A DNA stretch of 64,000 nt from Engraulis encrasicolus (taxonomy: Eukaryota; Chordata; Actinopteri; Clupeiformes; Engraulidae). The notes under the pieces are model-generated. The model was not told where the DNA came from. It searched no databases and saw nothing but the letters and a program-made list of their open reading frames with translations. Below are positions 20,621 through 32,904 of this stretch, piece after piece. The stretch covers positions 13,260,907 through 13,324,906 of the forward strand of contig NC_085869.1 of NCBI RefSeq assembly GCF_034702125.1, in the 5' to 3' direction. Within the stretch, counting starts at the first letter, position 1; the number at the start of each line of letters is the position of its first letter. The position numbers and the translations under genes were made by a program.

Positions 20621-21104
20621 GGCTAGAATATATATCATCAGTATACTCACTGCAGTGTATAATGTACAACGTGCAACGTGTAATTCCACCACAATGGTAT
20701 TACAGTACACAGGGCTCACAGTGGCCCAGCATCGAGAGATAACCCGTTTTTGATGTAATGCCTCACTTTTTCATCCTTAAGTGGATATTTACAAGACTGT
20801 CAAGCTGTCCTGGCAGGATAAGTACTCACATAAGATGCCGCTGTAAGAGCAAATGATGGCTGCAGTAAATCAGACAGCAACAGCAAGAGTTGTTGTGGAA
20901 GGAAGGTGTTCTGCAGTTTCATAAAGATGTCACTTGTGCCCTGATGTCAATGAAACAGAACTGAGGAATGTTGTGGGAGAGTTGTTGTTGTTATGACCAT
21001 AATAACAGTTCTGATATTACTGTGATCAGGAAAAGGTCAGCGGCTCTTCATTTACCTGCAACTATGGCAACAAAAAATCTCAGAAATGGAATAGTTGTGA
21101 CAGT
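20621..21104. other. Gene-free stretch
   Basis: No exon or element recognised. Confidence 0.4.
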
Positions 21105-21240
21105 GTTGTGGCTCATTTATCTAAGGTGCAGTACCATAAATCCAGGGACAGGGGTTCTAGTCTGACTCGAGATCACTTCCTGATCCTTCCCCATCTCTCT
21201 CTCCCAATCCTGTCACTCTCTCACTGTCCCGTCTAAGAAG
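21105..21240 (+). mobile_element. tRNA-derived SINE fragment
   Basis: The text from about 21105 has a decayed tRNA-like head (GGGGTTCTAGTCTGACTC, a poor B box). It continues into GATCCTTCCCCATCTCTCTC and CACTGTCC, the body shared with the SINE at 50775-50939 and the one at 28350. It is cut short by the MITE at 21241. Confidence 0.6.
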
Positions 21241-21471
21241 CTGTTTCCACGTAGCCTGCTATTTTTGAAAAGGCATTGGTTTTGGCCTTCCGTCTCCACG
21301 TAGCCAGAGTTTTTCAATCCGTATATCAAAGATCTGCCTTTAAAAATATCCCATTTAGCTGGCTAACATCACGTTACAATGGCGTTTTCATTTTTATCCA
21401 CCTGGTGTGTTTCCACCTAAACGGGAGAAAAAAATTCCCACATATAAAAATATCCTACTATGTGGAAACAG
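21241..21471. mobile_element. MITE with CTGTTTCCACGTAG ends
   Basis: The ends CTGTTTCCACGTAGCC and CTACTATGTGGAAACAG form an inverted repeat of about 15 bp plus a looser inner part. It is 231 bp with no ORF. No target duplication could be fixed. Confidence 0.6.
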
Positions 21472-23319
<1,848 letters not shown>

Positions 23320-23875
23320 GAGTGAGTGACAGAGAAAGAGAGCGTGACAGAGCGAACGTGGGTGCGTGGGGATGGGTGCAGTGCCATATATTTGGCTAAT
23401 CAATAGCTGTCACATCAGTATGTCACTTGACCTACTAGAGAGAACATTTGCTTGCCAAAATCTGTTTCATTATTCCATGGAGGATACGACAGCATTACCA
23501 CGTTGCCTTTCTTAAAATAGTCTGCAAGTTGAGGGTTGAATGAAGCCAACATGGATTTACTGAGAATAAATTGAGTAGGTGAAGAGAGAGGCGAAACATG
23601 AAGACCAGTGTATTGCATTTGATACTGTACTGTACTGTACATAACATCCTATTTTTTCATGTGACTTGTCATGCCAGTGTAATTGTGTATTGCCTTCTTG
23701 TTATTTCCAGGCATGCACATAAAAATAACTTGGTTTTATGTAGCGCCTTTCATGGAACCCACGGTCCCTTAAACATGTGACATAAATTCCACTTATTGCA
23801 GCCACAGTTTCCACCCACATGGCCCTCCTGAGTTATTGTAGGATTTTATTTCTCTGTCACTGCGGTTCTATAAAA

Positions 23876-24277
23876 CAGTGGTTCTTAACCTGGGGTGCGG
23901 GCACGCCCTGGGGGTGCGCCAGAGATTTCAGGGGGTGTGCAGAATTTTGTTTGTGTTGAGGTTGTGGCCAAAATTCTACTTCCAAACATTAGAATTAGGC
24001 CAAATCAAGACCAAATTAAAAACATGTTTTGGTCCCATGTTAAGTCATTAAATTATTGATTAATGTTTAAAGCAAGAATCATTGTAATTAATAACTAATT
24101 AATAATTAATTACAATATTTTTTTAATTACAATATTTTTTTAATTACAATATTTTTTTTAATTACAATATTTTTTTTTTAGCGCATATACACATGAAGAC
24201 GTTTAGGTTGGGGGTGCGCGGCTTATTTAGGGCACAGGTTAGGGGGTGCTTCAAGAAAAAAAGGTTAAGAACCACTG
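23876..24277. mobile_element. hAT-like MITE, CAGTGGTTCTTAACC family, copy 1
   Basis: The ends are CAGTGGTTCTTAACCTGG and GGTTAAGAACCACTG. A perfect 8-bp duplication CTATAAAA is at 23868-23875 and 24278-24285. Copy 2 is at 32196-32526. Confidence 0.92.
24107..24180. repeat. Minisatellite inside the hAT-like MITE
   Basis: Four tandem units of TAATTACAATATTTTTTT with a T run of growing length. They are absent from copy 2 of the same MITE at 32196-32526, so the expansion is specific to this copy. Confidence 0.8.
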
Positions 24278-24285
24278 CTATAAAA

Positions 24286-25501
24286 CACCTATTATTGAAT
24301 GTGCTACCATTCTATTACCATGTTTAGTAGCTCTTGTTCCTTTTGAAGCTTGACTTTCTTTAGATAGCTCTGTGCATTCATTACAGCATATCTGCATGCA
24401 GTCAGCAGCACACCTGAAGTTACATCATACATTTCTTTTTCATCTATATTTATTTATATTACATTTTATTTACATTTATTTAGATTAAAACCCAGCAATC
24501 TTCCACGTTGTGGTTGTTTCCAGTGGATAATAGCAGTATGTTACACAGTACCAGTGCTACAGCAAAATCTGTTCAACAGCTGACAGCGCATGACCCGCAT
24601 GGCGCGGCCCTCCGATATGATATGACAATATGTTGGCATCCTTTACAGGCTTATCTTTGCTGCTTACATCCTGGCACAGAAAGAGACCCATTGTATACGC
24701 AGACAGATTTGTTTTTGGATTTTATTTTGCTTTGCATGTGTGTTGTTATCTGTGTAAGTGTTATTTGCTCTTGTGTTATTGGCCTATTGGCATTGTATTG
24801 CATGAAAACCCTCATGTTCTGTCACGTTATAAAATGTAATATGCAATGCCAATAGGAATGTAGCTAGGCTCAAATAAATACTAGAACACGGGACCTGTAC
24901 ACTGTGAAGCTAGAGCAAATGTGCACTGTGGATAGCATTTTTAAAGACAGCAGACTACACGGAAGCACTAATATGCTGCAGAAGCTTTCTTCAGGGAGTG
25001 CAGATAGCCTCTTGAAATCGGGGCATTTTCAATATGCTACACTGGTAAGATGCACTCTACAGTGCTACCTTTACCCACCCATCAACCTTTCTTTGATTTC
25101 AAGAGCTGAACTATTCTGCAACATTTGTTCATGTGGTTCTGCAAGTAAATGCTGCAGAATTGTGCTTCTCTTGAAATTGTTGGTCTTCGCCCAAGAGCGC
25201 CGAAGAGGAGAGCGAGACCGAGAGCTGTGTGCCACACACACGGGAATGCAATTCCATCATCTCCCCCATCAACAAGGAGGAGGAGGAGGAGGAGGAGGAG
25301 GAGGAGGAGGAGGAGGAGAGATCTTCAGCCATCTGAGAGCATGCTGTAAGGGAAGGACAGTCCTGCTGCCGAGACGAGGCGAGACACAGACATGTGAAAT
25401 CTCCTCCCATCTGCTGGGCCGAGGGGGCTGTGTGCTGTCCATGGTGCTGAAATCCAGCCTGAACAGGACACCTGCTGTGGATCTCACTACAGTGCTGCCT
25501 A

Positions 25502-25538
<37 letters not shown>

Positions 25539-25568
25539 ATGGAGTAGAGTGGTGGTGGTGATGGTGGC
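24286..25568. other. Noncoding stretch with trinucleotide repeats
   Basis: It holds (GGA)n at about 25275-25318, (CTG)n at about 25502-25538 and GTG runs at 25547-25566. A 211-codon frame at 24904-25539 ends in poly-Cys and crosses poly-Gly, so it looks like a repeat artefact, not a gene. Confidence 0.6.
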
Positions 25569-25809
25569 CAGGGCTGGACTAGGGGAGAAATTGGGCCTAG
25601 TCACTTTTGGCTTTAAGGGGCCCCTCATGATTAGCGGTGCAGAACTTACTCACTGGTGTGCCCCGCACCCTCTTGGGCCCCTATTTTCAGAAATGTTTTT
25701 TTGAAAATTCTTTTTTCTTTTTTTCTAAACACTTCTGAAAATAGGGGCCCACGAGGGTGCGGGGCCCACCGGGAAATGCCCGCTATGCCAGATGGCCAGT
25801 CCAGCCCTG
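25569..25809. mobile_element. hAT-like palindromic MITE, CAGGGCTGGACT family, copy A
   Basis: It begins CAGGGCTGGACTAGG and ends GGCCAGTCCAGCCCTG. It includes the signature segments GCACCCTCTTGGGCCCC, TATTTTCAGAAATG and their inverses, so the centre folds back. It sits inside a GTG trinucleotide run, which hides the target duplication. Confidence 0.8.
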
Positions 25810-26301
25810 GTGGTGGTGGTGGTGGTGGTGGTGGCGGTGGTTGGGGGGTGCATTGCCTCTGTACTCTTGGTGTTCTGGATTGCGTCCAAAACTAATTAAC
25901 CTTCGAAAATTCACACAGAATTAGCGTGGGCCCCGGGTCAGCGAATGATCCTCCCTGGTCCTCCCTGGTCTAAGTCCTTTAGCCGCCCTGTGCTCTCCAC
26001 ACGCACGCCCCCGTCTGCCACCGAGTCATTTCCTGTCTCTGTTATTGAGTGCTGTTGAAGTGGCAATTGCACCTTCCTGGATCGGAGCCAACACTACCTT
26101 CACACACAGCCACAGTTGTATTTCCTCTACTCTATGCAGCCAGCCCGGGTTGGTTGGTTAAAGTGCTGTTTTCTTTATTACCCTGAGTGATGTGCAACAC
26201 ATTCATACATACAACACATTCATGTCCCTAATATGTACCATACGAGGACAGGTAGAGGATGTAGTACTGTATGTAGAGTCTTGCAAAAAGTATATTAAAT
26301 T

Positions 26302-26645
26302 TTAAAGGTATAGTGTGTAATATATTTAGTAGTTTATTTCCAGAATTCATGCTGCCCATTTGCAAATGTTAGCTTTTTAACAAATACTTGCCACAAATTC
26401 TAAGTATTAATTATGACTGGGAACATTTTACTTTTCATACATGAAAGGGGGGTCATTCTGAATTTCCAGATATAGGCATTTTTAGTTGCAAAACTTGCGG
26501 TACTTTGGTCATACTGGTAAATATTGATGTATTCATTAGTAAATATTCATAAAGAATAAAGATATGGCAATAGGCAGCACAGTTTCAATGAGCAGCATAG
26601 TTGCAATACCTACTCTGGCCACCATCCTACACAGTGCACCTTTAA
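26302..26645. mobile_element. TTAA-flanked MITE, diverged copy
   Basis: TTAA at 26302-26305 and 26642-26645. The ends are AGGTATAGTGTGTAA and CACAGTGCACCT. The right TTAA is also the left TTAA of the next element. Confidence 0.75.
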
Positions 26646-27008
26646 AGGGACACTGTGTGAGATTTTTAGTTGTTTATTTCCAGAATTCATGCTGCCCATT
26701 CACTGATGTTACCTTTTTCATAAATACTTACCACCAGCATCAAATTCTAACTATTCATTATGACTGGAAAAATTGCACTTTTCATACATGAAAAGGGGGA
26801 TCTTCTCCATGGTCCGCCATTTTGAATTTCCAAAAATAGCCATTTTTAGCTGCAAAAATGACTGTACTTGGACCATACTAGAAAATATTTGTTTATTACT
26901 CAGTAAACTTTCATGTAAAGATCAAATTTGGCAATAGGCAGCCCAGTTTCAATAATCAGCATAGTTGCAGTACCTTTTTTGACCATTTCCTGCACAGTGT
27001 CCCTTTAA
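26642..27008. mobile_element. TTAA-flanked MITE, copy 2 of the 1715 type
   Basis: TTAA at 26642-26645 and 27005-27008. The ends AGGGACACTGTG and CACAGTGTCCCT are identical to those at 1715-2065, and the interior is nearly the same. Confidence 0.82.
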
Positions 27009-27144
27009 AGCCAATTCAAAAAAATCACTCCGATTGCATACATTTGTGGCAGCTCCAAAGAATTTGTAGAATGTGCTCCAAGTGAAGTAGTGAAGTGTAG
27101 TCACCGCTCATCTGTTTAGAAGGTGCAGGATTCAGTAGAATTAT

Positions 27145-27329
27145 CTGACAAAAAAGGAGACAATCCGCACACTTCAAGTCTTTTATTGTGCAAGGCTTTA
27201 CTGGACTTGCAAGCTTTTGGTGCTAGACTCTGCCTGATGAAGTTGTAGCACTGAAAGCTTGCAAGTTCAGCCTAAAGCCTTGCACAAAAAAAAACTGGAA
27301 GTGTGCAAATTGTCTCCTTCTTTGTCAGA
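27145..27329. mobile_element. Palindromic MITE, TCTGACAAAAAAGGAG ends
   Basis: The left half (TCTGACAAAAAAGGAGACAA, then GTGCAAGGCTTTA) is repeated inverted in the right half (TTGTCTCCTTCTTTGTCAGA). The arms are about 75 bp with a short spacer near 27210-27245. It could fold into a nearly complete hairpin. Confidence 0.7.
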
Positions 27330-28043
27330 ATGTGCTCCAAAAAAAAGGTTCCTTCAAAACGAACCCGCCTGCAGTACGTAATGTGTTTGTTCTTTTGCAC
27401 AGCTCGCCACTCTTGTGTGAGCAGGTCAGTTGAAGGGCAGGGGAAAGGCTCATTGACTTTATAAGGAGACACTGCTAGAATAAGTGAGTGACAGGTTTTG
27501 GATCAAGGCTACCGGTACATCGGGGGTTAATGGCATACCAACCTTGTGCTAGCAGAGAGGATGTCACTCGTAATATTGATAAGACCACATCATATGTGTC
27601 TGGCCCACCTAATTGGCAACATTTGTTGTGAGGAAGCCGAGGAATCTTGGGCTCCCTCCCTCCCCATTGCCTGAGCCGAGTTAATATATCAAAGGGGGAA
27701 AATGTGAGGCACGGAGACACTCAGTGTTTCAAGGTGAAGCCCTCAAATTGCTCAGCTTGTGTTACCTTGTTAAATCGATGTTCACTGTGACAGCTGGCTG
27801 AAGTGGAATTCGCTAAGTGTGTGTGTGTGTGTGTGTGTGCGGGCCAGAGGCCTTTGTCTCGCGGTGCGCTTGAAACTTATCAGCAAGGGACTTCAGAGGA
27901 TTTGAAATGCCATTTGTCCCTCTGACACTGGTGCTTTGGAAAGGAGGTAGCATGGGGGGACAGAAAGGAGAGGCCAGGAGAGGCCCCACTCACATCGCCG
28001 TCACTCACATCACTTCACCTTCACCCACTTCACCTTCCCCCCG
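27330..28043. other. Gene-free stretch
   Basis: A short GT run lies at 27819-27839. No exon or element is recognised. Confidence 0.4.
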
Positions 28044-28190
28044 CTGACGGCTTTGGCCGGGCCCAGGACAAAGTCGTCTGAAAGGGCCCCCCAGTCCAAT
28101 ACATACAATGTCATGAGGACCCAATGCTGCCCCCCCCTCTCCCTGGGCCTGGGACAACTGTCCCCTTTGTCCTCCCTGTTAGCAACCCTT
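28044..28190. repeat. Dispersed repeat, CTGGGCCTGGGACAACTGTC type
   Basis: It matches 42205-42358 over most of its length, sharing GTCATGAGGACCCAAT or ATAATGAGGACCCAATT, and CTGGGCCTGGGACAACTGTC followed by CCCTTTGTCC. The ends are unclear, so the class is unknown. Confidence 0.65.
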
Positions 28191-28349
28191 GCCTTCACCA
28201 CTTGGACCGTGAGGGCAGCAGCAGACTGGGAATCTAAGGGGGAAAAAACCCAACACAAATGTCAGAACAAACGACTAATATCTTAATTTGGGTCATTGTA
28301 ACGAGAATGAGGTGATATTTTAAGGGTTATTGTGGGTCTTAAATGTCTC

Positions 28350-28615
<266 letters not shown>

Positions 28616-29157
28616 ATGACACTCCTCTCCAGCACATTCAAATTTATAGTTGATTCCGAGTTCACACTTCAGCCTTGCATATTTGTCATGCTCGGCTAGT
28701 TAAGATAAGCAAGGGTCTCATTGTGCAGTATGAGTTTTAATAGAAATGGAAATTATTATTTTCTTTTTTTTCTTCACTGGATTTCAGCAGCATACTGATG
28801 GAATTGTACTTGTCATGTTTCTTATTATCACTTAACCTTAATTGATCCCACACAGTAAGAGTTTGCTGTATGTTCAAAAACTCTTCAGCCTCTTTTTTTG
28901 TGATACAACTTTTTTACTGCTTTTATGGGGGGTGGGGGGTGGGGGGGTTGTAGACAGTTACATTCATAACAAGCATAACATTCATAACTGGTGCATATAG
29001 TGATATAGTCCATATTGTCCCTTGAGTTCACAATCCTTTGAGTCCATAATTTCAGTACAAGGGTCTGCAAGGGTATTTACAGAAAAAAAAAACAATTAAA
29101 AAATTCAAGAATCACACACAAGAATCTCATTTTACTTTGTTTGGATTTTTCCCTCAG
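28616..29157 (+). other. End of the intron before Eph exon 4
   Basis: Noncoding. A G-rich patch lies near 28925-28948. The intron ends in a pyrimidine-rich stretch and CCCTCAG at 29151-29157, a good 3' splice site. Confidence 0.6.
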
Positions 29158-29313
29158 CTTGTCGACCCAGCTTCTACAAGGCTTTTGCCGGAAACATCAA
29201 GTGCACCAAGTGTCCGCCTCACAGTTACAGCTCGGATGATGGGGCCCAGTTGTGCTACTGCGAGAAGGGATACTTCAGGGCCGATAAAGATCCTCCCTCA
29301 ATGGCTTGCACAC
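29158..29313 (+). CDS. EphA-type receptor, exon 4 (cysteine-rich region)
   Basis: This is an internal exon of 156 bp between CCCTCAG and GTGAGT. In phase 1 it reads CRPSFYKAFAGNIKCTKCPP, then HSYSSDDGAQLCYCEKGYFR and ADKDPPSMACT. This is the last part of the extracellular cysteine-rich segment between the ephrin-binding domain and the first FN3 repeat of Eph receptor tyrosine kinases. All six expected Cys are present. The 156-bp length and phase 1/1 fit what I recall of Eph exon 4. Eph receptors bind membrane-anchored ephrins and guide axons and cell sorting at the cell surface. The closest family member by recall is EphA5, but paralog assignment needs alignment. The split codon joins to the exon at 31785 to give the expected CTRPPS. 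The exon with the ligand-binding domain was not found upstream in the window. Confidence 0.93.
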
Positions 29314-29530
29314 GTGAGTACTGTTCCTTCTTCCCATCTTCCGTCTGAATGGCTCGACTACACAAAAGCAAATATTTCACTAGACTGGAGAAATCTGTGT
29401 GCTACAGGAAGTGTAGAGGAATTGTGTTTTGATTCTGAAGTTTCAAAATGGAGGCAAGTAGAATGGAGGAGGTGACCTGCACACCTCGAATATTTGTTTG
29501 CAGGTGCAGCTATCTCAATGGAAATCACTT

Positions 29531-29649
29531 GAAAATGATAGAAGAAGCGCAACTCGACTCTGATGAAGGTCTGACTGATGGAAACGTCAGCTTTCACATT
29601 AAAACCTTGACCGTAATTGTAGCAGTGTTGCGCTTCTTCTATCATTCTC
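29531..29649. mobile_element. Short palindromic MITE in Eph intron 4
   Basis: GAAAATGATAGAAGAAGCGC on the left is matched by its inverse, GCGCTTCTTCTATCATTCTC, on the right. It is 119 bp long. The middle contains GATGAAGGTCTGACTGATGG. Confidence 0.65.
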
Positions 29650-30379
29650 AAAATGTAGGCAAGTGAAAATTTGAGAAGACCCCTTTATTCTTTTCTTATT
29701 TCAATGTGTACTTTTAAGACAGGCCATAATGGGATTTAGATGGGATCTAGGGATGCCTTTTAGATTCTATGGACTCGATAGCACACAATTAAATGCTTCA
29801 TCATAATGATTTGCTCCAGAAAAAAAATTGGAGTTTAGTGATCACTATAATGTCAAATGCTGTAAATTCATGTTCTGAAACTTCCAGCTTAACTATTGAT
29901 GTGTAGCCTTAATAAAATAAATATATTTCTCTTTAGGTATACTCATTAAGATGTTTTAAAAGCACACATTCAGCGTCCTTTTCATTGTATATTGTACAGA
30001 TTAATTTCAGTTCAGGAGCCTGAGAGCTTTGATTCAACATAAGGTCATGACTTCTTAGGCGCAGGCTTTTTTTTCTCTCCACCGTGTGTTTCTGTAAGCA
30101 TATCTTCATACATTATTCACAATGCATTTATTACGATACACTAGCTTAACATCTATATCACGCCTGCGCACTGACAAATTACCATTTAAGTGGAAATAAT
30201 GTATTCTCTTTCAAGAGAAAGCCATTTGAACTCCCCTGCTAACTGGTAAAGTGGTTACGTGGGATCAGGCGTGATGACTGGTCTTTTGTTCCTCAGTGAC
30301 ACTCGAGGGTAATATTTTTGCCTCAAGCAGTAATGATTTTTTTGTGTACCTTGAGACCGTATTTGACACAGTCCAACAG

Positions 30380-30475
30380 CAGACACAGTAGACTAATTAC
30401 CGCTCCACCAGTGTCATTGAGCTAATCATCTGTTTGATTGGCTCATAAAGACTAAAGCTAATGGATGTCAAATCA
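30380..30475. promoter_or_regulatory. Candidate conserved noncoding element in Eph intron 4
   Basis: A dense run of developmental factor-like motifs: CTAATTAC, GCTAATCATC, GTTTGATTGG, GCTAATGG and AATCAAAG. These are homeodomain- and TCF/LEF-like. It is complex sequence without repeat character. The regulatory role is inference from motif density only. Confidence 0.3.
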
Positions 30476-31005
30476 AAGTGGATATTCGGTTCTCTGGGGT
30501 GGTACTCGTGGTGGTGGGGACTGGGAAGGCCATGTGATTTAGAGAGACGGGGGCTGAAAGGACATGCCGCCTGATTCTCCCCTCAGACTCCCCTCGGTCC
30601 AAAAAGGTCAGTTTTATATGACTCATCATTGCAATATACCCTCAGTGGGCAATACAGAATTAGTTCAGTCCCTCGCCAGCGCCGCCAGAGCATCCAATAG
30701 TGTAAGAGCTAAGAAATGGCGGCGGCGGGGAAGAAAGAGTGATCTTGCGTGTCACATTGATGAACAAAGGTAGAAAAAGCAGCCATGTGCAGACATCTCT
30801 CATGATAACAATCTCCATTCTGTGGTAGAATGGGAGTTGATTGATGGCGCACGATTGTGGTGCGAGCTGCGAGGCTCTCTCCGACAGAGAATGGAGTGCA
30901 GATAGCATGGAGTGTGGCCTGGCCGCTGAATGGGGGTCTGGCTGATGTGAACAGAGGTCTTCGCCTGGGGGGGAGGAAGTGCTGTGCTCCCCTCGCTCAT
31001 GCCAA

Positions 31006-31171
31006 CAGGGCTGGACTGGCCATCTGGCATACCGGGCATGTCCCGGTGGGCCCCGCACCCTCGTGGGCCCCTATTTTCAGGAATGTAAAAAATATACCGG
31101 TGAATCAGTTCTGCACCGGGGGCTGTAAGCCAAAAGTGCCCGGGCCGTATTTCAACCCCATTTCAGCACTG
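31006..31171. mobile_element. hAT-like MITE, CAGGGCTGGACT family, copy B
   Basis: It begins CAGGGCTGGACTGGCCAT and ends TTTCAGCACTG. A perfect 8-bp duplication CATGCCAA is at 30998-31005 and 31172-31179. At 166 bp it is the shortest complete copy and lacks the central fold-back. Confidence 0.88.
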
Positions 31172-31784
31172 CATGCCAAAGAGGCACACACAAAAAAACA
31201 TGCCTGAGAGCCTGAGAGGAGGCTTTATTTATGTGGCACATTGTGGCTGGCTGCACCGTTACGTGTGCTGGAGCAGCATAGCTGAAGCAGTGCATTGTCT
31301 GGCCAATGGCTCAGTCTTGGAATAAGGGGCAGTAGGATCATGGTTTATTCCTTCTGGCCATTATTGTGAGCTAGTAAAACAAACAGTACCTGCAAGATGT
31401 CTGCTAGAAATGCCATGATGCATACAGTACGTGAATGTGGACATAGACTTTTTGTATTTGTAATTGTATTTTAGGACAAAATCAGTACAGTGCACTGTGT
31501 GTGTGTGTGTGTGTGCGTGTGTGTGACACTTTAAATCACTATAAAGTGGGTGTTTAAATTTTCGTTCATTTTCCTACAAATGTAGTAGAATTAGAATATA
31601 CACTGTACAATAGTGGTTCCCAGACTGTTTCTGATAGGACCCCACTTAAATTTTCCCATATTCCAAACAGAAAACATGTTTTTGTCCCTTTAATATAATT
31701 ACATTTGAATTTGAATTAACAGGAATCATGAAACAGGTATGCCATTGTTTAACTCAATTTTCTCCTTTTTTTCGCTTGCAACAG

Positions 31785-32180
31785 GACCTCCGTCTCCCCC
31801 TAGAAACGTGATTTTCAACATCAACGAGACCTCGCTCTTCCTCGAGTGGAGCCCGCCGAGTGACACCGGGGGCCGTAAGGACCTGACCTACAGCGTGCTG
31901 TGCAAGCGTTGCGGCTCCGGGTCGGGCTCTGGGTCGGGCTCCGTCTCCAGCTCCGGGTCGTCCGGGTCGTCGGGCCATCAGCAGCAGCAGTGCGAGCTGT
32001 GCGGCGGGGAGCTGCGCTTCGTGCCTCGCCCTCAGGGCCTGACCAACGCCTCGGTCACCGTGCTGGATTTTGACGCCCACGCCAACTACACCTTCGAGAT
32101 CGAGTCCCATAACGGAGTGTCGGCTCTGAGTTCCTTTCCCAGGCCGGTGGCCACAGTCACCATCAGCACAGAGCAAGGGG
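31785..32180 (+). CDS. EphA-type receptor, exon 5 (first FN3 domain) with a Gly/Ser/Gln insertion
   Basis: This exon of 396 bp lies between AACAG and GTGAGT, phase 1/1. It reads RPPSPPRNVIFNINETSLFL, EWSPPSDTGGRKDLTYSVLC, and later FVPRPQGLTNASVTVLDF and ANYTFEIESHNGVSALSS, the first fibronectin type III domain of an EphA receptor, very close to EphA5 as recalled. Known Eph exon 5 copies are about 336 bp; this one is about 60 bp longer. The extra part, at about 31916-31990, encodes 25 residues between Cys pairs CKRC and CELC where EphA5 has about five. They are alternating Gly-Ser, then Ser-rich, then His and four Gln. It is in frame, with no stop. It probably arose by slippage of GGGTCG-like and CAG units, and should form a flexible surface loop in FN3-1. 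Confidence 0.93.
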
Positions 32181-32195
32181 GTGAGTACTGTAGTA

Positions 32196-32526
32196 CAGTG
32201 GTTCTTAACCTGGGGTGCGGGCACCCCCTGGGGGTGCACCAGAGATCTCAGGGGGTGCGCGGGATTTTGATTATGTTGAGGTTGCGACAAAAATTAAGCT
32301 TGAGAACATTATATTTATGCCAATTTAAGACTAAATTAAAACAAGTTTGGCCCCCATTGAAAGAAATTAAGGTATTGATTTATGTCCCAAGCAAGAATCA
32401 CTGCAATTAATTACTTAAAATCATTTTTAGCACGTATACGCATGTAGAAGTTTAGGTTGGGGGTGCGCGGCTTGTCTTCGGCACAGGTAAGGGGGTGCGT
32501 TAAGAAAAAAAGGGTAAGAACCACTG
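32196..32526. mobile_element. hAT-like MITE, CAGTGGTTCTTAACC family, copy 2, beside the Eph exon 5 donor
   Basis: The ends are CAGTGGTTCTTAACCTGG and AAGAACCACTG. A perfect 8-bp duplication CTGTAGTA is at 32188-32195 and 32527-32534. The left duplication starts only seven bases after the exon 5/intron boundary, so the GTGAGT donor itself is intact. It is 331 bp. Confidence 0.92.
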
Positions 32527-32668
32527 CTGTAGTACACAGAGAATTGAAAACTTTATTGCAGACTCAGAATTTCCACATAAAACGCATACAAGACAAAGAC
32601 ATAAAAGAGATAAAAATTAACATACATAAACAACAGATAGGTACATCACATACACCAGGTCAGAGACC

Positions 32669-32904
32669 CAGCGTTGCCAGATGTACGATAATTATCGTAT
32701 TTGTGTCATCATTTTGTCCATTTTGTCCTCTGTGCGATCAAAAAAACATGATGTACGATCATTTCAGAGTTGTCAATCAGTTCATTTAGATGCCTTGAAA
32801 CAACAATTTGGGTCTTATAGGATAATTTCCTCCCAAAAAGTCCCCCAAAAACTAATTTTGAGGTTTTGGTACGATAATTCAGCATTTTCCATCTGGCAAC
32901 AATG
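32669..32904. mobile_element. hAT-like MITE, CAGCGTTGCCAGATG family
   Basis: The ends CAGCGTTGCCAGATG and CATCTGGCAACAATG are inverted repeats. The flanking 8-mers CAGAGACC and TGGAGACC agree at six of eight. The interior has GTACGATAATTATCG. Confidence 0.7.

Larger units (their letters stand above)
29314..31784 (+). other. Eph intron 4
   Basis: A 2471-bp intron with GTGAGT donor and GCAACAG acceptor, phase 1. It holds a palindromic MITE (29531-29649), an 8-bp-flanked hAT-like element (31006-31171), a short GT run (about 31491-31524), a damaged CAGTGGTTCCC-like element near 31613, and a motif-rich candidate regulatory stretch at 30380-30475. Confidence 0.85.

Noticed and set aside
24904..25539. 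211-codon open frame
   Set aside because: It crosses (GGA)n and ends in (CTG)n, giving poly-Gly and poly-Cys. No domain and no splice context.
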